From Rhizoclosmatium globosum (Eukaryota; Chytridiomycota; Chytridiomycetes; Chytridiales; Chytriomycetaceae), in assembly GCA_002104985.1 (NCBI GenBank), contig MCGO01000138.1, forward strand, positions 1 through 64,000: DNA of 64,000 nt, given 5' to 3'. Position 1 is the first letter of the stretch, and every line of letters starts with the position of its first letter. The translations under genes and the position numbers were made by a program. The notes beneath the pieces are model-generated. The model saw only the letters and a program-made list of their open reading frames with translations, was not told the origin of the DNA and searched no databases. Shown one piece after another: positions 47,601 to 60,241 of this stretch.

Positions 47601-48756
47601 AGTTTGAACTACCAGCTTCCAGCGTTGACGAATCCAGCCGACTTCGCGCTCGATCTTGCATCCGTCGATCTCCGTAATGAATTTGCTGAGAATGAAACTC
47701 GCGCTCGTGTGGATGGATTAATTGATGTTTGGACCAAATCTAGCACAACGGATCAAGTTGGGTCCACATCAACATCTGTTCAGCTCTTATCTGGTCAAGA
47801 AACTGCCGAGAAGGTCTTGTCGCTCTCAAGTTCGAAACAGCTGTCCCTATTTTCGGCTCTTCCTTTGCTCGTGTCGAGAAGTTGGACCAACTTGCGCCGA
47901 CAGCCAGGTTTGGTCGCCGCTCGTATAATGAATCAATTTGTCCTGGGAGTCATTTTCGCATTGTATTTTGCGAAGATATCTGATAATCAGAGCAGTGTTA
48001 TAAGCCGCATTGGTCTCTTGGTAAGACATTACGCTCTCTTGTCCATTTCACTTATCTGTTTGTGTAGCAACAATCTGGTTCTATCGTTTTCATTGGAATG
48101 CTCAACTGCATTGCAGTATTTCCACAAGAATTGCTACTTTTTCGATTCGAGCATCAAGATGGAACTACTTCAGTCGAGTCTTTCTTCTTGACCTACGCGA
48201 TCAATGAACTGCCTTTTGAACTTCTCGGGGCAACAATTTATGGCCTTTTCTCGACCTACATTATGGGCCTTGATATGAACCCTGGTTGGATGATTCTGAT
48301 CGCACTCGCAAACATCAATGCAGGAGAGAGTATTGGTATTGGATTCTGCACACTCTTTTCAAAACCAGGCTTTTCGGTTCAGATTATGAGTGCCGTCATT
48401 TCTATCTTCAATCAAATGCAAGGATATTTGAGGTTTGTGTTCGAAACAAATCAGTCTTTTGATCTAATTTCATCTGACCTAGTCCAAACATGCCGTCTTT
48501 CTTGAACTACCTCAATTATTTGTCAATGCTGCGATATGGGGCACGTTTACTTGCAGCGAAAGAGTTCTCTGCAACTCGCATTTATACTTGTGCTGTCGGA
48601 GAACCATGTCTTTATCCAAATGGTGAAAGTGTGATGCAGCTGTTTGGATTCCCAATCTCCGCCTATGATGATATGCTCAACTTGATTGGGTTGATTATCG
48701 CTTTGATTTTGTATCGAGTAATTGCTTTTGCAGTGATGAAACGTGCGTTGCCATAA
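44619..48756 (+). CDS. Full-size ABCG transporter 1 (two fused WHITE-type halves)
   Basis: ATP-driven exporter, probably of lipids or xenobiotics, in a cell membrane. 1274 residues from exons 44619-44816, 44877-45223, 45272-46018, 46073-46196, 46251-48020, 48068-48432, 48483-48756 (3825 nt in frame). Architecture NBD1-TMD1-NBD2-TMD2. NBD1: Walker A GGSGSGKTT, signature ISGGERRRVS, Walker B VIFLDEPTTGLD. NBD2: GSSGAGKST, LSGGEKRRLS, ILLLDEPTSGLD. H-loops LSIHQPRSDI and CTIHQPRSDI. Both ATP sites look complete, unlike fungal PDR transporters whose NBD1 is degenerate, and the PDR N-terminal domain is absent. The NBD2 region is nearly identical in DNA to that of transporter 2. Start MDNDHIVPEG was chosen as the first ATG in frame. 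Confidence 0.93.
46960..47732 (+). repeat. Homogenised NBD2 tract shared with ABCG transporter 2
   Basis: About 770 bp matching 51684-52457 in inverse orientation. By eye the difference is about 2% in the sub-stretch 47219-47510, including synonymous sites, against roughly 20% or more in NBD1 of the same genes. Confidence 0.75.
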
Positions 48757-48935
48757 GCGACTGAGCTTGTTTTTGAATTGAACACAGATATGTAACTGAA
48801 TATAGTATATTTACACCTCGTTTTTATTGTGGATATTACATCCAACTGTCTTTGTATGTTGTTTCTTTTCTTGGGGTTGTCGGGAAGCTCGGGTTTGTTG
48901 CAGCTTTTCGCTTTTCGCCTCGCCCAAAAACATCA

Positions 48936-50607
48936 ATGTTCCGTCTTGCCTCCGCTGTACGTAACAACCCGCACCTTTACTCTCAGGAAATAGTCCTATG
49001 CTAGCTGAATAGAGTGTACTATGGCGATCACAGCAAACTGTCGCTCTTCCGCGTCTCCCTTCGGTTTTAAACTTAGTAATTTTGATCATGCACCACTTGA
49101 CAGGTCCCACGCACTGCGACTGCGGCGTCTCGTTTCCAGGTCGCCTCAAAGACCCAGTCTCGTAACTTGTCCATCCACGAGCACCTTTCTATGGGACTCT
49201 TGAGCCAGTACGGGATCAAGACTCCTCGGGGTGCTGCCGCTACCACCCCACAGCAGGCTCAGCAAATTGCCGACAGCTTGAAGACCGATGACTTGGTTAT
49301 CAAGGCTCAGGTGCTTGCTGGTGGTCGTGGAAAGGGACACTTTGACTCTGGATTGAAGGGAGGAGTTCGCATGATCTACTCGTGAGTCCCAATCCTTGCT
49401 TTTCTGCCCTTGGATTCCGTTGCATTAATTGCAGTTGGGAACGCGCTTGTTTGGAGTGGGTTGCTGATTCGTGTTTCTTGACAGTCCAACCGAGGCCTCA
49501 ATGTTCGCCGAGAAGATGTTGGGCCACAAGCTTATCACCAAGCAGACTGGTGCTGCTGGTCGTATCTGTAATGCTGTCTACGTCGTCGAGCGTCTCTACG
49601 TTCGTCGTGAGTTCTACTTCGCGATTGTTATGGACCGTGCTGCTCAGGGACCAGTTATCATTGCTTCCTCCCAGGGAGGTATGAACATCGAAGATGTCGC
49701 TGCTGAGAACCCAGAAGCTATTGTCACTGTCCCAGTTGACATTCGTTACGGCTTGAGCGACTCTGACGCCAAGTACATTGCCCAGAAGCTCGGATTCCAA
49801 GGAAAGGGAGTCCAGCAGGCTGTCGACACCTTCAAGAACTTGTACAAGATCTTTGTTGAGAAGGATGCCACCATGATTGAAATCAACCCAATGGCTGAGA
49901 TCGCCAACGGAGATGGTATGTCTGTTTTTAGGCGGAATTATGTCTTACTAACTTTTGGCAGTTTACTGTATGGATGCCAAGTTCGGATTCGACGACAACG
50001 CTGAATTCCGTCAAGAGGGTGTTTTCAAGCTCCGTGACATTACCCAAGAGGATGCCCGTGAAGTTGCTGCTGCCAAGTGGAACCTCAACTACATTGGTTT
50101 GGACGGAACCATTGGATGCCTCGGTAATTTTTGCTTCAAACAAGAATTTTCTTTTGAAACTTACCACATTTGCTGATAGTTAACGGTGCTGGTTTGGCCA
50201 TGGCCACCATGGACATCATCAAGTTGAACGGTGGTGACCCAGCTAACTTCTTGGACGTCGGTGGAGGTGCCAACGCCACTCAGGTCGCTGAGGCCTTCAA
50301 GATTATCAGCTCTGACCCACGCGTCTCTGCTATTCTTGTGAACATTTTCGGTGGTATCATGCGTTGCGACGTTATTGCCCAGGGTATCATTGAAGCCGTC
50401 AACCAGCTTGGATTGAACCTCCCATTGATTGTCCGTCTCCAGGGAACTGAAGTTGAGGCTGCCAAGAAGCTCATTGCCGAGTCAGGACTCCGTATGTTCT
50501 CCATCGATGACTTGGATGCTGCTGCTTCCAAGGCTGTCCAGATGTCCAAGATTGTTGAGCTGGGTAGAAAGGCTGGAGTTGACGTTTCTTTCGAGCTCCC
50601 AATCTAA
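48936..50607 (+). CDS. Succinate-CoA ligase subunit beta, mitochondrial
   Basis: TCA-cycle enzyme in the mitochondrial matrix that makes succinate and ATP/GTP from succinyl-CoA together with the alpha subunit. 439 residues from exons 48936-48956, 49104-49381, 49485-49915, 49962-50123, 50180-50607 (1320 nt in frame). The N-terminus is a presequence ([20 protein letters not shown]) ending before [21 protein letters not shown]-grasp features: [47 protein letters not shown]. CoA-ligase domain: [72 protein letters not shown]. It sits in the gap between two convergent ABCG transporters. Confidence 0.96.
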
Positions 50608-50670
50608 ACTTCATTCTACTTTCCTTTATTGAATCCGCAATAAATTTTGTAAACCGATATTTACTTGGCC

Positions 50671-53600
50671 TCATGGTAGAGCGTGCTTCATAACTGCGAA
50701 TGCAATGAGGCGATAAACAATGACAGCTATAGTTAGTCCAACAACGTTCAGCATTATATCATAGTCCGAAGTTGGAAACTTGAGGAAATTTAGAACATCT
50801 GTTCCAGTTCTGTATTGACATGGTAGGCCTTCCACGCAGGAAAATGTTCTTGTTGGTGCGAATTCTTGACTTGCCAAGACACGGGCGCTGTACCTCAAAA
50901 TCGAAATGTAATTAATCCAAGTCAAAAAAGACGCCATATTAACACTAAGATAAGGAGTTAGCTTCGTTTATACTCCTATCTCACACAAACCTCAAGAAGC
51001 CTTGAATGACTCCCAAAAGACTCAATATGGCACTCATAATTTGAATGGAAAATCCAGGCTTGGAAAATAGAGTACAGAACAATATTCCAAGACTTTCTCC
51101 AGAGAAAACGTTACAAAACACAAGGACCGTGAGATAGCCAGGATTGATCTTGAGTCCCATCACATAAGTCGCCAATAAAGCATATATAGCTGCTCCAAGA
51201 ATTTCAAAAGGCAGCTCGTTGATGGTGTATGTCAAAAAGAATGCTTCCACGGAAGTCGTCCTGTCTTGATGCTCGAATCGGAAAAGTAGCAGTTCTTGTG
51301 GGAATACCGCAATACAGTTCAGCATTCCAACAAACAAGATCGACCCAATTTGATGCTAAAACATTTGTAAGATCTCTATATTAATGAAGTCAGAAACTCA
51401 CCAACAACCCAAAGCGACTCGTAACTCCAGCCTGGTCATCAGTCAGCTTTGTATAATACATTGTAAAGATAACACCAAGTGCAACAATATTCATAACACG
51501 TGCTGCAATCAATCCCGGTTGCCGTTTCAAGTTGATCCAACTTCTTGAAACCAGCAAAGGAAGAGCGGACAACAAAGAAAGTCGCTTGGAGCTTGAAAGA
51601 GTAAGAACTCTCTGTGTAGTTTCTTCTCCTGATAATTGTGGAATAGAAGAAGAGCTGGATTCATCGTGAGCACCTGATTTGTTCCAGACTTCAATTAATC
51701 CATCCACACGAGCGCGAGTTTCATTCTCAGCAACTTCATTACGAAGATCCACAGATGCAAGATCGAGGGCAAAGTCGGCTGGATTCGTCAACGCTGGAAG
51801 CTGGTAGTTCAAACTTGAGAAGTGAGGAACAAGAGCAGATCCCGCTCCTTGGTACACAACGCGACCTCCACGAGCCAACAACAGAATACGATCCAAAAGA
51901 GGGAAAATGTCCGATCGCGGTTGGTGGATTGTGCAAATCACTGTACGCCCTTCGGCTGCAATCGCCTTCAACGTGATCATCATATTTCTTGCAGACGACG
52001 CGTCCAGTCCAGACGTTGGTTCATCAAGAAGCAAAATCGCTGGATCCATAAGCATCGCAAGTCCGACCGATAGACGACGCTTTTCACCACCAGAAAGGCC
52101 CTTGACTCCTTCACCACCAACAACAGTGTTGGCACACTCTTTCAAACCAAGTTCAAGCAAGACCTCTTCGGCTCTTTCAATTTTACGCTCCTTTGGCCAA
52201 GCACTGGGAAGTCGCAGAAGAGCGGCATAAACCAGTGTTTCACGGGCTGTCAATGCAGGCAACAAATGAGAATCATCTTGACGGACACTGGCAGTACAGG
52301 CGTCGATGGCTTCTTTGGAGAACTCGATTCCATTGTGAAGCATAGTTCCAGACTGGCGAGCAGAAACGTGAGAAGGCAAGTCAGATGTTCGGGCGTGAAG
52401 AAGATGTAGAAGGGTACTCTTTCCAGCACCTGAAGATCCCAGAATAGCAGTCAATTGTCCAGGGGGAAACCTTGCCGAAACTGATTGCAAGATTTGTTTT
52501 GTCTCGAGTTTCGGCTTCGTCTTAGAGAAACTCAACGACTTCCGGAAATCGAGGTCCATAGAAAGATCCTTTAACTCCAACATGATTGCAGGAGGCTTCA
52601 ATGAGGCTTGATCGATTTGAATTGCGGATTCCTGAACAACTTCCTTGGCTTTCGACTGTTTCTTTTCAGAGACACTTGCTCCCTGTTTCGAACCAGTAAC
52701 AGGAAAATACTGCAGCATTAAAGCAGCAATAAGGAGCTTGACAATCAGGACTCCAAACAGTCCAATTGTTGGGACCACCATGTCATTATTGAACCCAGTG
52801 CTTGCGATTACGCTGTTTCCGTCACAGGCAACCAAATTGACGGTGTCGTTTCGAGCAATCGAAGGACACGCATAGACATTATCCTTGAACTCATTGACAA
52901 GGTTCAAACGGAATGAGTACGTGGCAAACGAGAGCCACTCGAACCAACGAATAAAGATTGGTACCGAAGGTTCCGGAACTAGGAAACCAGCAGCCAAGAA
53001 AATGAACGTAATCAGGGTGTCTAGGTTGTTTGGTTTAGTTGGGAGCAAAAGAATGGCGAAGCTTACTGGCAATCAATGAGGCACCAGCAAAGTCTCTAGC
53101 GAACCCAATGCAAAAGTAAGCGAAACCCATGACAATCCATTGTTGAAGAATCGAATTGAGTGTAAAGATTCCAAAATGGAAACCTAGATTGTCAGTTCTG
53201 AAACCAATCATAAAGTAGACTATCACAGAGAAGAGAATAGCCAGGATTCCGTATGCAGTGAAATGAACACCGACCCAACTCGCAAGATAAGCAGGAACCG
53301 AATACATTTTATCCATGCGTTCACGATCAAATACTTTGATCCTGTGTCATCGAACGGTGAGAAATATGATATCAGCCTGAAACCTACTTACTCAAGGGAA
53401 AGCTTGTATACCATGAATGTGACACCCAAGTAGTTTGGTAAACTAACAATCAGGAACATTGCAGCTCGTCGACCATACACTCCTCCAGGATCCTCATCCA
53501 AGCGATAATAGATGCATCCAATAATTAACCCCATCAAGACAATTTCAATGATAGATCCCCATTGCGTCAATCTATCTTCCCACAAGTTTGCCAACATTCT

Positions 53601-54832
53601 CTTTGTGAGAATGTATACTTGTTCAAAGAACCCTGCTCCTTGTACACGGCCCTCAAACATCACTCCGTTAACTCCACTGCCACTCTGTGCAATTACTTGA
53701 TTTGATTCATCAACAGCACGCTGCTTCCACGCTCCAACGATTGTTTCCACGTTGATTGAAGTCTGCACCGCAGACTCCTCGGTTCGATCATCCACGGCAA
53801 TCGTATCAATCAGAAAGTCAGCTCCGTTCATATCTCCAATCAAGGGGAATCCTAAGCTCTCAAAGAATTCAATACCGGCTTTCGGGGGACCGCAATAGGC
53901 AAGTCGGCCACCGCGTGCAAGAAGTGCAATTTGGTCAAAGTGGGCAAAAATATCGGAGCGCGGTTGGTGGATGGAGAGGACGATTGTGCGGCCTGAGTTG
54001 TGCGCAAGCGAAACAAGAGTTTCAATCAGGGATCGGGCGTTAAAGGCATCCAGTCCAGTAGTTGGTTCATCGAGAAAAATGACAGACGGATTAAGAAGGA
54101 GTTGGACGCCAACACTTGGTTTTTTCAAGATTAGTAATGTTGTTGGGGTTGACAGTTTACAGATACTCACGACACACGTCTCTTTTCTCCACCAGATATT
54201 CCCTTCCTCCATTCGTCTCCAACCAACGTGTTTGCGCATTCTTTCAGGCCCAATTCCAAAATGACACTTTCAACCAATTCAAACTTCCTGGCTAACGGCA
54301 TTGAACGAGGTAAACGAAGTCGTGCGGCATAGCGAAGAGTCTCTCGAACAGAAATGTAAGGAAGAAGCTGATCTTGCTGTTCAACGTAGGCCACCATTCC
54401 ACTTTGAAAGTACTTCTTTGGATTCCCGCCATTGAATGTGATTTCGCCCGACACAGGAACAGGCGATCGTCCCGCGAGAGCATTGAGAAGGGTTGTCTTT
54501 CCACTACCGGATCCTCCCTAAGGTGGTTATCAGCACTCGTGGTTTAGGGTTAGGCTCTAACATACCATGATAGCAAGCAGCTTTCCAGCGGGGACACGCA
54601 GCGACACGTCCTGCAAAATGTGCTGTCTCTGTTCACCCTCATCTTTATCCTTGGACTTCTTTGCCTTTTGAGCGACCGACACGCCAACCGACTTCGCAAC
54701 AATGTCGACAGTATGCACCATTCCAAAGCCAGACACATTGTTCTTTGGGACCACTGGGCCTGATCCTTCTTGACCCAGAATCTCAGATGCAGCAGCCACC
54801 GGGTCGTCTTTATCAGACACAAGGAACGACAT
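50671..54832 (-). CDS. Full-size ABCG transporter 2 (two fused WHITE-type halves)
   Basis: Paralog of transporter 1 in opposite orientation, 1289 residues from exons 54566-54832, 54171-54517, 53392-54114, 53067-53341, 51402-53020, 50991-51355, 50671-50944 (3870 nt in frame). It has NBD1 (GGSGSGKTT, ISGGEKRRVS, VIFLDEPTTGLD) and NBD2 (GSSGAGKST, LSGGEKRRLS, ILLLDEPTSGLD). The N-terminal tail differs (MSFLVSDKDDPVAAASEILG) and so does the linker after NBD1. Intron content differs: the intron that splits transporter 1 at VLM/YFM is absent here, and an intron at 53021-53066 (after SLIA) is absent from transporter 1. Shares the homogenised NBD2 tract. Its 3' end lies 64 bp from that of the succinyl-CoA ligase gene (convergent). 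Confidence 0.93.
51684..52457 (-). repeat. Homogenised NBD2 tract, inverted partner
   Basis: Inverted partner of 46960-47732. Similarity falls off sharply on both sides: upstream of the CAATTGACTG start of the tract and after the GATTAATTGA segment at its end. Confidence 0.75.
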
Positions 54833-55311
54833 TGCCGGGTTTCTTTCTTTTGTGCTGATGGTTTGATTTCAAAAATCTCTCTTTCTCGCATAGGTTACAC
54901 AGTAATTTGTCGTATAAAAAACATGCACAGTGGAGCTTTGATGCAGGGAGGCATGACTAGACAAAATGAATTACTTCTTTTTAGATACAGTAGTGTGCTT
55001 GAGACTAAAGTCGCCCTGCAGGAGCAAGGAGAGTTGCGGCGAGTATGCGCGGTTGCCGTTTTTATACAAAGGGATTGGAGCAATCAAGGCCGGGCACGAG
55101 TCGTTGTCATCGTACGAGAGCGATGATCGTTCCTGTTGGATGCGGAGCAAGTCTGAGCAAGGGATGCTTCCGAGTGAGTTTGAGTGGGAGACAATGAGGT
55201 GTCTGTCGTCGCAATATTATTGTAGAAAGGAAACGAGAAATACTACAAATGAATAATGTAAAAAGTAGATGAGTACGGAAACTAAAGATGGAAGACAAAA
55301 GAATCAGAAAA
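54833..55311. other. Intergenic, divergent promoters
   Basis: About 480 bp between transporter 2 (minus) and EDC3 (plus). No coding feature supported. Open frames here are not conserved in any way I can see. Confidence 0.5.
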
Positions 55312-57031
55312 ATGGGCGACTTTGTTGGACTGCGAGTCGAAGTTGAGCTTGTCAATGGATACGTGATGCGCGGGATAGTGACTGCAGCAGCGGCGACCGG
55401 GCTTGTCGTTGATGGTCAGCACGTGCCGACGGCTGCGATTCGCGATCTTCGAGTGGTTGCTGCCCCGCCGCCGCCGCCGTTTTCTGATCCGGCGATTGTT
55501 TCGGTGCGAGTTGAGCTTGAATATGAATTTGAACTTGAATTGAGTTTGGAGTGGTTCTAACGCGGCGTTGCAGATGTCTCCTGTGCGCACACACTCGCAG
55601 CCTCACTCGCAGCAGCAGAGTAATCAACTGCGACCTTTGGCCCAGCCTCAAGGCTTATCTAGTCAAGTTATTCAACCTCAAATCATGCAGCCTATGGTTT
55701 CATCCTCTCCAAAGAAGGCAAAGTACCCACTAACACAACCAACACAAAGTACTTCATCAAAACCGGCAAAGAACACACAACAACCTATTTCAAAGCAGAA
55801 ACGACCAAATCAAAGCAAGTACGATACAACTGGCCTTCCCAATTCCAAAGTTCCCATTGTGACTGAGCCTACTGCCGATCTTTCAAAAGACTTTGACTTT
55901 CAGTCTTCACTCGATCGATTTGATAAAAATAAGATATTTGCCGAGATTCGGGCTCAGGAAGAAGCTTCTGGCGTTTCAGAGGCTGGAGGAGGTCAAGGCG
56001 GTTTCTTGGGGAAAGACAGGATTGGAGTTCGCGAAATGGTGCTCCAAGAAAGCGGAGGCGAGACTGGGAACGATGCGGAAGCTGAAGAGGACGATGATGA
56101 GTTCGACTCGGATGACTTCTTTGACGATGATGAAACACATTATGAGGACTTGCTTTCTACTCTTGGTTCAAGTGTAGGGCCATCATACACTCCAAGTCGA
56201 CGTGTTGCTGGTCGTAAACGACCTGTATTTAAATCAGTTGGTGGAGCTCCAGTATATGGAATAACTCCAGACGAAATGAACGAAGTTGAACGAATCTGTG
56301 TACAAGAGACTGGCCCAGATGAGTCTCAGATGATTGAAAACGCGGGTAGAAGTGCGGCAACACTCGTTATTCAAGCTCTAGGAGGTGCTCGAAGAATCAA
56401 GGTTGGAAACCACAATGCTGCCCCAACAGTCGTGGTAATGGCGGGAAACAACAAAATTGGAGCATATGGTTTATGTACGGCACGTCATCTCGCAAACCAT
56501 GAGGTGAACGTGGTGGTTTGTCTTGTTGGAGGCGAAACAGACCTCAACAACGCTGTTTCACAACAACGAAAAATCTTTCTTCCGACGGGTGGTCAAGTCG
56601 TAAAGCATGTGCATGAGCTCCCTCAAGTTGTGGATATAATCGTTGATGCACTTCTTGGATCTGTACAACAAATCTTGCATCTTGCAGAAGTTGATAGAGT
56701 GCTTACAACAGAACTTATTGAATGGTCTAATGAAGAGCGTGCAAACGTATTGTGTTTGGATATTCCATCAGGAATTAATGGATTTACGGGTGTTCCCTCA
56801 TCAAAGTTGTTCGTGTCTCCAAAATGGACTCTGGCATTTGGATTACCAAAAGCGTGTCTTGTCAACGTGATGGACAAAGGAGAGCTCCTTCTTGCGGATA
56901 TTGGGATTCCGAAAATCGTGTTCCAAAAACTCAGTGTCGCGATTGCTTCTGGTGGACGAGGAAAACAACCTATTCGATACGTTCCTCCATTCGGTGACAA
57001 ATATATAGTCGGTTTAACAATCCCTCAATAA
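55312..57031 (+). CDS. EDC3: Enhancer of mRNA decapping 3 (EDC3)
   Basis: Scaffold of cytoplasmic P-bodies that activates the Dcp1-Dcp2 decapping enzyme. 549 residues from exons 55312-55503 and 55574-57031. N-terminal LSm16 fold: MGDFVGLRVEVELVNGYVMR, VVDGQHVPTAAIRDL. A Gln/Pro/Ser-rich linker follows, then the FDF motif (KDFDFQSSLDRFDKNKIFAE), an acidic segment, and the C-terminal YjeF_N Rossmann-like domain (GAPVYGITPDEMNEVERICV, SQMIENAGRSAATLVIQALG, VVVMAGNNKIGAYGLCTARH, VLCLDIPSGINGF). All three domains are in the order known for EDC3. The second ATG (MGDF) was chosen over 55288 because LSm16 begins there. The intron donor GTGCGAG at 55504 keeps the frame. Confidence 0.94.
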
Positions 57032-57051
57032 AACTGCATCATCTCGATTTA

Positions 57052-60000
57052 TTACTTTATAGTGTCTTTCAGCTTCTTCACTCCTGCTTCAAAAAGGGCC
57101 TCGAATTCTTCCAAAATCAAAAGATCCTTGAATTCAAGGGTAATAAAAAATCCAGGAACAGATACGTCATCGAAGGGTTGCTGGAGAACGAGTCGCCAAC
57201 ATGCCCTCTTTACTTCCCTCACCATGATATACTTAGGAGACAATACGAATGCATGTGATGGAAATTCATAGATTCCTCTTAGGTGCAAAATGATACGAGA
57301 CCGAATCGCAAGAAGGGCTACGCGAGCAGGATTCCACCCATAACAGCGTTGCCACTTTGATCGAATACAATACGTGACAAGAATTAGATTAATAACCGGA
57401 ACCCTGTCACTTGTGGAAGGTGGTATAATAGGGTGTCGCTTTTTCAATGTGCGATTGACGCCAAGTGATGATTTGGTCAAGTCATTCATAGACTTTTTGT
57501 AAGATTTGGTACTGTCCACAGCCACTTCTCTCAGCACGCGATTAACGACTTCTCCATCCATACTATGGCGTCTTAAAATACGTTGGTTGGGCAGTACAAA
57601 ATCTTTGGCGTCAGCGATACTGCTCTTGGCATCTGTTTCGTTCATTGATGCACTTAATTCGTTATAAGAGGTTTGGCGCTCTATTTTTAATCGTATTTTG
57701 GCAGTTGAAGGCGAAGGCTGAGTGGTGCTGGATCTTGGAGACTTCACTGCATATAGGATCTGTACATTGACGACACGGTCACTCATGACTTCAATAATTT
57801 TCGCTCCAAAGAAAGAAGCTAAAATTATCGTACTGGCTGCCCAAATGGAAAGGCTGTGCCTAAACTGGGAGCCTTGTACAAATACAAGTACCAAGAACAT
57901 GAGAGGAAACATAACCACAAGGAGAGCGAGAATTCCTGACTCAGAATGCTCAAATCCTACAGAACGCGTGACATATGATAATGATAACAAAGCTGCTAAA
58001 TGTGCTGCGGCGCCAACCCAAATGAAGTAGGTTATCCAATCAGTCCCATTTGAAGTTCGAATACAAACAAAAGTAAATTGAGTCAAACTGAGATTGAGCT
58101 TGGTTGCGCGCGGGGAACCAAGAAATGACCACATACTGAGAACAATTATAGTATATGCAACAACACCCGAGAACAAAAGAACATAGGACCAGCTATGCAA
58201 CGCAGTCTTACGCAGAAGGCCCCTGCTCGTATAAATCCGATACACACGTATATTTTTCGATATCATACTTGCTGATATAAATGTGACAGATAAAAACAAC
58301 AGCCAGCTTTGAAAGTGACATCCAAAGTTTGTGATTCGGCCTAAAACGAGACTCATTGACAAATATGACAAACTTATACCGACAAGAATGAGCATCATGA
58401 AATTGGGAGCACTGGACCTAATGCTTTGGTGATTTGAATATTTGATGATGATTCTGCCACAGAAAATGCAGAGGAGAAGGCCCAGCGCTTCAAGGATCAG
58501 AATTATCAAGCCGTTAACGCTGAGAATCGGAATAATACTCTCAGTTATTACTATATCAACCGAGTTATCCGTCGGAGGGATATCAGTGCCATCTGCAAAC
58601 ATAGGTTTGTCACCCCACTGAATTGCCCCAAAGCTGGGAAGCTCCTCTGACAGGTAATGGAAATTGTTTCCATCTATGTCTGTTTCTCCAAACGTTACTT
58701 GCGGTAAGGAGTCGTTCGCGGGGAAATAAGTTCCTGCGTAATAATAGAGCTGGAAAGGAACGGCAGCATCTCCTGTGTCGGTCAAATCGCATGGATCCGC
58801 GGTAACACCCCGGTATCCAGTGTGCATAAAAGCAGAATAATTGAGCTGTGCGTTTAACTGGCGAGATGCGAGCATTTCAGGCGTAGCCAGTGGATTCGCT
58901 TGTAAAACATTATACAAACCTTGCAGCAAAACCATCATAATATCATATGATCGAATCATTTCGCTCGTCAATGACACGTTCTTGCTGTACAACAATGTCA
59001 GCAATATTTCATATAAAGTTATTACAAACAACATACCCCCAATATGAAATTTTTTGATTCAACCGTTGTTGAAGGTTTTTATATTTCTCGGTCATTGTTG
59101 GTGTATATACTTGTCCAAAGCTGACAACCATAAAACCGCGAATAGCAAGAAAAACTGATGTATTCGTTCTCGACATTGAGACGAGATATTCTTGATCCAA
59201 GAGAAATTTGCTGATCCAAGTATATCCTCGTCCAACAGAGATGCCTTCATTAGAAAGGCTCATGTAGAGTGGGGTGACCAGAACACGCGTCGTGATGAGT
59301 AAGATGTATCTGGCATCCGTTCTGCGTAATGTTTCCTTCAAACGTTTGAAATCGCTCTGATCATAATTTGTTTTCAGGTTGAAATAAGTCTGAAGCAGAA
59401 TATTGTTGGCTTGGAGAGTACGAGACACTTGCTGCGCGATGCCGGCGCTGAGAACGTCTGTGCCTTCGAATATAATAGCGGCTTGCCTAACATTCCATTT
59501 TTGTAGGACACTGGTGACGCAATTGGCGAAACCGAGGGCTTATATGAGCAACGAATATTAAAAATTTGAAGAAAAGAATTGATATCTCACCTGCCGCTGA
59601 GCGAATAAAGTAAGGGTAATTGGACTTATCGGAGAATAATGGGGCCACTTGTGTAGATCCCGCGTAAGGTAAATTGTAGGCACCGTAAACTTCAGCTTCA
59701 AACTTTGAGGTGGTGCTCAAATAGCCCCCGAATATTGCAATTATATCAGGATGAGAATCGTTTATGTAGTTTGCAAGAGCGATCGCATAGCCTCCAGGAG
59801 GAGCTTTTGAACTCGTTGTGTCTGTAAACCTACGGACTAAAACTGTGGTGTTGGGGAAGGTTGTTGGATTCGAGTTCACGTCATCAATGGCCATTTCCCC
59901 GAATATATGGTCAAAATAGTGTACACCTTGGGGGCTGTTTGGATTGATCCTTGACGCGTTGACCTGGGCGAGACCGCCTATGACTTCAAACCCATGATAG

Positions 60001-60178
60001 TTTAGGCCTGGTAGGCTACTTATTATGTCAGTTGCGGACTTGACAGTAATCTCACTTACAGTGAATAAGGGCCAATCAGAGCTATGGTGATATTCGATTG
60101 CAATTTAGAAGCTTCTGCTGCACACAACAGAGAGAGGATAAGTAGTAGACATCTTATCACGAAAGTGGAAGATGGCAT
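57052..60178 (-). CDS. Class C (GABA-B-like) G-protein-coupled receptor
   Basis: Cell-surface receptor, 992 residues from exons 60060-60178, 59591-60015, 59037-59538, 57052-58984 (2979 nt in frame). Signal peptide (CLLLILSLLCAAEASK), then a type I periplasmic-binding ligand domain (SNITIALIGPYS, FGEMAIDDVNSNPTTFPNTT, AIALANYINDSHPDIIAIFG, LPYAGSTQVAPLFSDKSNYP, WNVRQAAIIFEG), then seven membrane helices of class C type with NFMMLILVGISLSYLSMSLV and the TM3 region TNFGCHFQSWLLFLSVTFIS, SKNIRVYRIY. A cytosolic tail of about 190 residues follows. Such receptors are expanded in chytrids and other basal fungi and absent from most Dikarya. Ligand unknown. The acceptor of intron 1 could shift by three bases. 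Confidence 0.92.
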
Positions 60179-60241
60179 AATGTTAAGTTGTAAGACAGCC
60201 GATGAATGCCGATGAAATGTAAATCTTGGATCACTTTATTG

